The position numbers and the translations under genes were made by a program. From contig NZ_SRZM01000433.1 in the NCBI RefSeq assembly GCF_019402445.1, positions 1 to 7,528 of the forward strand: a stretch of DNA of 7,528 nt, read 5' to 3'. Below are positions 1-5,800 of the stretch, piece by piece. The stretch comes from Brachyspira pilosicoli. GTDB taxonomy: Bacteria > Spirochaetota > Brachyspiria > Brachyspirales > Brachyspiraceae. Below the pieces are notes generated by a model. It searched no databases and was not told the origin of the DNA. It saw only the letters and a program-made list of their open reading frames with translations. Position 1 is the stretch's first letter, and each line of letters begins with the position of its first letter.

Positions 1-1542
1 GTGCCTGCCAAAGACGGCGAAGTATTTGGAGGATTTAGAAGAAAATTCAAATATCAAGGCAAATGGTATATATTGGCTGATTATATGTATGAGTATATAC
101 CTGAAAATAAAACATTAACTCAAACAGCTAAGAATGTAATTTTACAAATAGATGATGATGGAAACATAATAGTTTATGATAAAAACAGTAAAGGCTACAG
201 TGATTGTTATTCTATGAACGTAATAGAAGAAGATAGAGTTTTATATGAATATTATTCTTATGGAAGTTATAAATATTCTTCGGGTTCTTTTACTACTACA
301 GACTGTAAAGGTGAAGAAAGAACTCATACATTTCGCATAAACATAACTTTTAATAATGAGATAAGAACATCATCAGATTTAATAAATTGGAGAACTGAGG
401 GTTCTGATGATAATGTTTATAAAACTTTTCCTTCAGTAAGTACAGACCCTAATGCTAGTTTTCAAGGAAGATTTGGAGTCAGTAGTTATAGAATTGTTGA
501 GTTTAAAGATTATATATATTTAATAGGTTTAAAAGAAGATTTTAATGAGCAAAATCCAGACGGATGCCGAAGTACAGATGCTCCATCATTTACAACGAGT
601 AAAAATGTGTATTATAGAGTACATAAAAACAAAGATACTTCTGTAGGTGATAATAGGGAAAAAAGAAATACACCTTGGGGACAAAGAGATAATCTTACTG
701 TTCGCTATGATAAAAATAAAATATATGTTACAAAAGGTTTTAGATCATATTATGAACATATTTCAGATGGATGGAGTTATAGAAGTCAGTCTTTTAAAGA
801 TGATAATACTATATGGTCAACTACCGATGGCGTAACTTGGCAGAAAGAGCCTAATTCTTCAGCTTATGACAAGGCAAATGAAATATCTTCTTATTCACAA
901 CTTGGTGGAAATTTACCTTATATACAAAATAGAATAAAAACGCCTGAAGAGCCTAATTGGATAAAACTTGATAATGGTAAATATTATAAATCAGACAACT
1001 CGCCTTATTCAACTTATAAAATTAATAATAAATATTATTATGTGCCCATACCTCCTTCTGAGGAGATAAAAGCAGCTTATTACAGCGGGAAGGAATATTT
1101 TACTATTACAGAAGAACATATAAAAACAGCTGGGCTTAATCAGTTTTTAATTAAAGATAAAGAGCCTAATAAAGATGAAGATTGGACAGTAATAACTCCT
1201 ATAGACTATACAGATAAATTAATGGTATGGCAGAGCGGAGGCGAAAAAGTAATGCTTAATATTAATAATAAGGCAGTTCAACTTGTAGACTATAGGCAAA
1301 TAGAAGATATGTATAATACTATTAAAGATTATTCTATTGTAATAAATTATTTGAGAAAAACAGCAAAAGAATATAGGGATGGAACTTATTGGAGTGATTT
1401 TGCCAATGATTATATAAAAGATGTACGTATTGGTATGGAGTATGATGCTAGGGCTGATATGCTTGAGCTTTTGATGAATAATAGAGAGTACATTATGCCT
1501 CATGATGCTGTTACGCATTATACTGTGGAGTTTAAATATTAA
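1..1542 (+). CDS. Hypothetical tyrosine-rich protein with BNR/Asp-box-like motifs (5' partial)
   Basis: The frame is open from base 1 to a TAA at 1540-1542 and gives 513 residues. The first codon is GTG, but it sits exactly at the window edge with no visible ribosome binding site, and the protein starts inside a folded-looking segment (EVFGGFRRKFKYQGKWYIL). I therefore treat it as the C-terminal part of a longer protein. It is rich in Tyr, Asn, Asp and Ser, with repeated beta-strand-like stretches (KYYYVPI, YIYLIGL, KIYVTKGF) and no obvious membrane segment. Two motifs resemble BNR/Asp-box repeats: SSDLINW at residues 124-130 and STTDGVTW at 273-280. Such repeats occur in beta-propeller sialidase-like and other secreted proteins. 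No sialidase catalytic arginine pattern can be assigned, so enzymatic function is not claimed. Residues 430-513 look more helical (IEDMYNTIKDYSIVINYLRKT). It is likely exported, but any signal peptide would lie outside the window. The next gene follows on the same strand after 72 bases. Confidence 0.8.
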   Translation: MPAKDGEVFGGFRRKFKYQGKWYILADYMYEYIPENKTLTQTAKNVILQIDDDGNIIVYDKNSKGYSDCYSMNVIEEDRVLYEYYSYGSYKYSSGSFTTTDCKGEERTHTFRINITFNNEIRTSSDLINWRTEGSDDNVYKTFPSVSTDPNASFQGRFGVSSYRIVEFKDYIYLIGLKEDFNEQNPDGCRSTDAPSFTTSKNVYYRVHKNKDTSVGDNREKRNTPWGQRDNLTVRYDKNKIYVTKGFRSYYEHISDGWSYRSQSFKDDNTIWSTTDGVTWQKEPNSSAYDKANEISSYSQLGGNLPYIQNRIKTPEEPNWIKLDNGKYYKSDNSPYSTYKINNKYYYVPIPPSEEIKAAYYSGKEYFTITEEHIKTAGLNQFLIKDKEPNKDEDWTVITPIDYTDKLMVWQSGGEKVMLNINNKAVQLVDYRQIEDMYNTIKDYSIVINYLRKTAKEYRDGTYWSDFANDYIKDVRIGMEYDARADMLELLMNNREYIMPHDAVTHYTVEFKY

Positions 1543-1558
1543 TTTCTTTTCAATTATT

Positions 1559-1588
1559 TTTACAAGTTAAAATATGTTTTGTTTTTAT
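1559..1588 (+). promoter_or_regulatory. Possible weak sigma-70-like promoter for the lipoprotein gene
   Basis: TTTACA at 1559-1564 differs from the TTGACA -35 consensus at one base. It is followed after 18 bases by the poor -10 match TTTTAT at 1583-1588. The whole intergenic stretch is A/T-rich, so chance matches are expected. Cotranscription with the upstream gene is an equally good explanation, because no terminator is visible after 1542. Confidence 0.22.
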
Positions 1589-1603
1589 ATAGAAAATTAT
1601 ATT

Positions 1604-1608
1604 AAGGA
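1604..1608 (+). promoter_or_regulatory. Ribosome binding site AAGGA of the lipoprotein gene
   Basis: AAGGA lies six bases upstream of the ATG at 1615, within the usual Shine-Dalgarno distance. It supports this ATG as the start, as does the signal peptide that begins exactly there. Confidence 0.7.
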
Positions 1609-1614
1609 TAAAAA

Positions 1615-2748
1615 ATGAAAGCAATTTTTTTTACAGCATTATGTACTTTATTTATTTTTGTTTCATGCGGTAATTCAAATAATGCCAAACAAGAAACAGT
1701 AACTGATAATAATACAGCAGAAATTAAACCATTAGAGCTTAGTGAAAATGAAAAAGCTAATAATTATGATGTTGTATATTTGGTTTCTGATACAGGCGAA
1801 TATATTAATTCTGAAATAGCACAAAATGAAAGCGGAAATTTTGGAGTTGTATATTACAGAGACATCAATCAAAACTTAAACACATTTAATGTTATAAAAG
1901 CAGGCGAGCTTGATGAAGGAAATATTTCAGCTGTTTCTTATGACAATAAAACATTAGAAGGAAATTTCCCAAGCATAGCATATCCATTTGTTGCAAAAAT
2001 AGATGGAAAAGATATGACTTTCAAAGCAGCAAAAACTCCTGTAACAGGTGCTAAAATAATAGAATATACTTATTCAAATGTTTCTCCGAAAGCTGATGAT
2101 CCAAGAATATTCCAATTCAAAACTGCAATATTTGCTCTAAACAATGATAGTAAATCTGCAAGCATAGACAAAATTAATTTAGACATAAATAAAGATTTTG
2201 GCATTACTGATGTAAGCACTTTTAATGACCCAACAAAATTATTAACATCTCAAAGTATTATAAGCAACAAAATGACTGCTATATATGATGAGTGGGTAAA
2301 ATCTGATTATATATCACATATAGAAAATTATTCTTCACAATTTGGAATAGATTATTTGAGTGAAAAAGTTGTATCTATTAACAAATTAGTTTATGAATAC
2401 ACAGGTGGAGCACATGGAAACTATGCTACAATAAATAGCGTATATTCATTAGAAAATGGAAACAAATTAAAAATAGAAGATTTAATAACAGACTTAAAAA
2501 GTACTGATTTAATTAATTTAGTAAAAGACAAATTATTAAAAATAGAAGGTAGAGATGCTAATTCTTATTTTGGATTAGATGAGCTTACATTAGAAAACAA
2601 CAATTTCTATCTAACATCAAAAGGTTTAGTATTTACTTGGGGAATATACGAAATCGGACCTTATGCAATAGGTGAAACTAGAGTATTAATACCAACAGAA
2701 GAAATCAAACCTTATTTAAAAGACGAATACAAGACTATATTTGAATAA
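1615..2748 (+). CDS. Predicted lipoprotein with DUF4163/DUF3298 (PdaC/RsiV-like) domains
   Basis: Complete gene of 377 residues. The N-terminus is a lipoprotein signal: Lys2, a hydrophobic core from about residue 3 to 16, then FVSC with the lipidated cysteine at position 18. This is followed by a polar Asn/Glu/Thr-rich tether to about residue 50. The lipobox has Phe at -3, which is more permissive than the Gram-negative consensus but typical of spirochaetes. Residues about 148-260 resemble DUF4163 (IIEYTYSNVSPKA, then a helical segment with IYDEWVKSDYISHIENYSSQF). The GGAHGNY motif at 264-270 and the tail from about 331 to 368 (FYLTSKGLVFTWGIYEIGPYA, then the VLIP strand) are characteristic of DUF3298. 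These domains occur in the extracytoplasmic part of the anti-sigma factor RsiV, which binds lysozyme in Bacillus, and next to the deacetylase domain of PdaC. Neither a transmembrane anti-sigma domain nor a deacetylase domain is present here, so the molecular role is unknown. It is probably membrane-anchored on the periplasmic or outer surface. It is followed by an intrinsic terminator. Confidence 0.88.
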   Translation: MKAIFFTALCTLFIFVSCGNSNNAKQETVTDNNTAEIKPLELSENEKANNYDVVYLVSDTGEYINSEIAQNESGNFGVVYYRDINQNLNTFNVIKAGELDEGNISAVSYDNKTLEGNFPSIAYPFVAKIDGKDMTFKAAKTPVTGAKIIEYTYSNVSPKADDPRIFQFKTAIFALNNDSKSASIDKINLDINKDFGITDVSTFNDPTKLLTSQSIISNKMTAIYDEWVKSDYISHIENYSSQFGIDYLSEKVVSINKLVYEYTGGAHGNYATINSVYSLENGNKLKIEDLITDLKSTDLINLVKDKLLKIEGRDANSYFGLDELTLENNNFYLTSKGLVFTWGIYEIGPYAIGETRVLIPTEEIKPYLKDEYKTIFE

Positions 2749-2771
2749 TAAAATATTTATATAAACTTTAT

Positions 2772-2805
2772 AAGAGGATAGTTATAATTATCCTCTTTAT
2801 TTTTT
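2772..2805 (+). terminator. Intrinsic terminator after the lipoprotein gene
   Basis: AAGAGGATA at 2772-2780 is perfectly complementary to TATCCTCTT at 2789-2797. This gives a 9-bp stem with an 8-base loop, followed by a T-rich tract to 2805 (TTTATTTTTT counting from 2796). It begins 24 bases after the TAA of the lipoprotein gene. Read on the minus strand, the same stem is followed only by mixed A/T sequence, so it would be a weak terminator for uvrA arriving from the other side. Confidence 0.8.
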
Positions 2806-2862
2806 ATATACTACTATAGTATTTGTTTACAGACTTTAAAATTTCTAGTATATACTATTTAA

Positions 2863-5800
2863 TTAAATATACTTCCAAGTGTAGCCTTTTTTCATCTCCA
2901 ATATTTCTTCGACAGTTCCTTTAGCAATGATTTCTCCTCCATTAGTGCCGCCTTCTAATCCTAAATCGATTATGTAGTCCGCAGCTTTTATAACATCAGG
3001 GTTATGCTCTATTATTATAACGCTATGTCCTTTCTCTACTAATTTATTTAAAGCTATAAGAAGTTTATTCACATCATCAAAATGAAGCCCTGTAGTAGGT
3101 TCATCTAAAATATATACTATATGCTCATCGCCTTGTTTTTTAGCTAACTCGGTTGCAAGTTTCAAACGCTGAAGCTCACCGCCTGAGAAAGTGTCAAGCC
3201 TTTGAGAGAGTTTTATATAACCAAGTCCAACTTCGCTCATTATTGATAAAGTTTTTGTGATTGATTTGTCAAAGTCAAAAAACTCTATTGCCTCATCAAC
3301 TGTGAGTTCTAATACTTCTGCTATGTTTAGAGATTTGAATCTTACAGATAAAGTTTCATCATTATATCTTTTACCACCGCAAGCCTCGCAAACAATTTCC
3401 ATATCAGATAAGAAGTGCATTGCAATTTTTCTTATTCCTTTACCTTCGCAAATATTACATCTTCCTTCTTTTCCGTTATATGAGAATCTGCCCGGAGAAA
3501 AAGCCTTTGCTTTTGCTGTAGGAGTTTTAGCAAATATATTTCTTATTTTATCAAACACTTTACTATAGCTTACTAATGTACTTCTAATAGAGCCCACTAT
3601 AGAAATTTGATCAACTAATATAGTATCCGAAACAATTGCAGGTATTTCAACACTTTCAAATTTTGAGTATTGATTTAATCTTCGTTTTTTTAGGGCAGGG
3701 TAGAGAGTGTCTATTATTAATGATGACTTACCGCTTCCAGATACTCCAGTAACTACTACTATTTTTTTAAGCGGTATATCAACATCAATATTTTTTAAAT
3801 TGTTTGTTGAAACATTTTTTAATTTTATGCATTCAGTCTCTTCATTTCTTACAGCAGTTTTTTCAAATACTTTTTTTCTCTCACTTAAATAATTTCCTGT
3901 AAGTGAATTGTTATCTTTTAATATATCATCGTATTTACCCTGAAAAACTACTTCACCCCCAAAAGCACCAGCATAAGGACCCATATCTATAATATTGTCA
4001 GCAGCTTTCATAGTATCTCTGTCATGCTCTACTATTACAAGAGTGTTTTTTAAATCTCTTAATTCTTTTAAAGTATCAAGCAAATGATTAGTATCTCTTG
4101 GGTGAAGCCCTACAGTAGGCTCATCTAATACATAAAGCACCCCTGTAAGTTTAGAACCTAATTGACTAGCAAGTCTTATTCTCTGAGCTTCTCCTCCTGA
4201 AAGTGTTGCATATTTTCTGCTTAAAAATAAATATCCAAGCCCCACTTTATCTAAGAAACTTAATCTTGTTCTAATCTCTTTTATAGCTTCTTTTGATATA
4301 GTGTTTTCTCTTTCTGTTAAAAGATTTGGAAGTTCATCAAAAAAGTTAATAGCTTCTTCAACGGTCATTGCACATACTTGGCTTATATTTTTATTTTGTA
4401 TAGTATAAGACCTTATTATTTCGTTTAGTCTTTCTCCATGACATGAATCACATTCCTCATCAATAAAGAATTTGCCGAGTGATTTATCTTTCCACTCTGA
4501 ATAATCTTCACTTGTAACATCATTATTAGAATGCCACTCAGTAATAACATTACCTACAGAATAATCGCCTCCAAAAAAGAATGTGTCAATAACTTTTTTG
4601 TCAAGTTCATTAAAAGGAGTTTCATATAAGTCTTTTTTTGTTATGCCGTTTCTTTTTAAAAATCTCATTAAAGAATCTGTATAATATTTTCCATGAGTAG
4701 AAAACATATTATGAATAGCAGTGTCTAATGCACCGTCAAATAAAGGTTTAGTGCTGTCTTTTATAGCTAAATCTATACTAAATGTAGGCTTACTTCCAAG
4801 CCCTTTACATTCCTCACAATATCCCCAATGTGAATTAAATGAAAAATGTCTTGGGGTAACTTCAAAATCAAATAATATTCCATGAAGCAAACAAGCTGGG
4901 AATTTTGTATGGAAACTCTCTTTTACTATTATTCCCTGAGTGGCTTTTATATGTGCTACTCCGTTTGATAAATCCATTGCTTTTTCAAGAGCATCTGCAA
5001 TTCTTGCCCTTTTATCTTTTCCAACAACAACTCTATCAATTACAATACCAACAGAATATATCTCTTCTTTTGATAATTCTTTAATATCTTCTTCAGTAAT
5101 ATCATCTATAACATAATCATTATTGTTAATCTGCATCCTCACATATCCTGCTTCTCTTGTTTTCTCTATGATCTTTTTAATATCTTTTGCATCATTATCA
5201 TTGAAGGTAAATCTATGATTAAATGAGCTATGATATAATGGAGATATTATAACAAGTTTATGTTGGTCCATAGTGTCAACAATTTCAGTAGCAAGTATTG
5301 AAGGAGTTTCAGCTTTTAGAGTATCTTTATCAGAGCAATGCGGACAATGTGGTTTAGCGAGCCTTGCAAAAATTAGCCTAAAATAGTCATAAATCTCTGT
5401 AACAGTTGCCACAGTAGAGCGAGGATTTCTGCTTACATTCTTTTGGTCTATTGCAATTGCTGGTGCTAAGCCTTCTATTTTGTCAACATTAGCATCTTCA
5501 AATCTTCCTAAAAATCTTCTAGCATAAGTAGAAAGCGATTCAACAAATCTCCTTTGACCTTCTTTAAATATAGTATCAAATGCAAGAGAAGTTTTTCCAC
5601 TTCCTGATACTCCTGTGATAACATTAATTTGGTTTTTTGGGAGTGTCAAACTTATATTTTTAAGATTATGTTTATTAGCACCTTTTATAATGAGAGAAGT
5701 GTTTTCTTCTTTTTTTGTTTCTTCTGTTTTGATATTCTCTTTTTTCTTTTTTGAAGGCTTTAATATTTCTTTAAGTTCTTTTGCAGTGAGAGATTCTTTT

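Noticed and set aside
1..3. GTG at base 1 as a true start codon
   Set aside because: It coincides with the window boundary, no upstream sequence is available to show a ribosome binding site, and the protein begins without a signal peptide in what looks like mid-domain.
273..840. Sialidase annotation for the first gene
   Set aside because: Only two loose Asp-box-like motifs are visible and no catalytic arginine triad, FRIP motif or nucleophilic tyrosine context can be identified.
1219..1518. Minus-strand 99-residue frame, and the plus-strand 62-residue frame at 647-835
   Set aside because: Both overlap the long plus-strand gene in other frames, with Ile- and His-rich or Met/Ile-rich compositions typical of shadow frames.
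3257..3568. Plus-strand open frame inside uvrA; likewise those at 3707-3892, 5615-5884 and 6233-6514
   Set aside because: All lie antisense to strongly conserved UvrA coding sequence, have no ribosome binding sites, and encode low-complexity Ser/Leu/Phe peptides expected from the complement of this gene.
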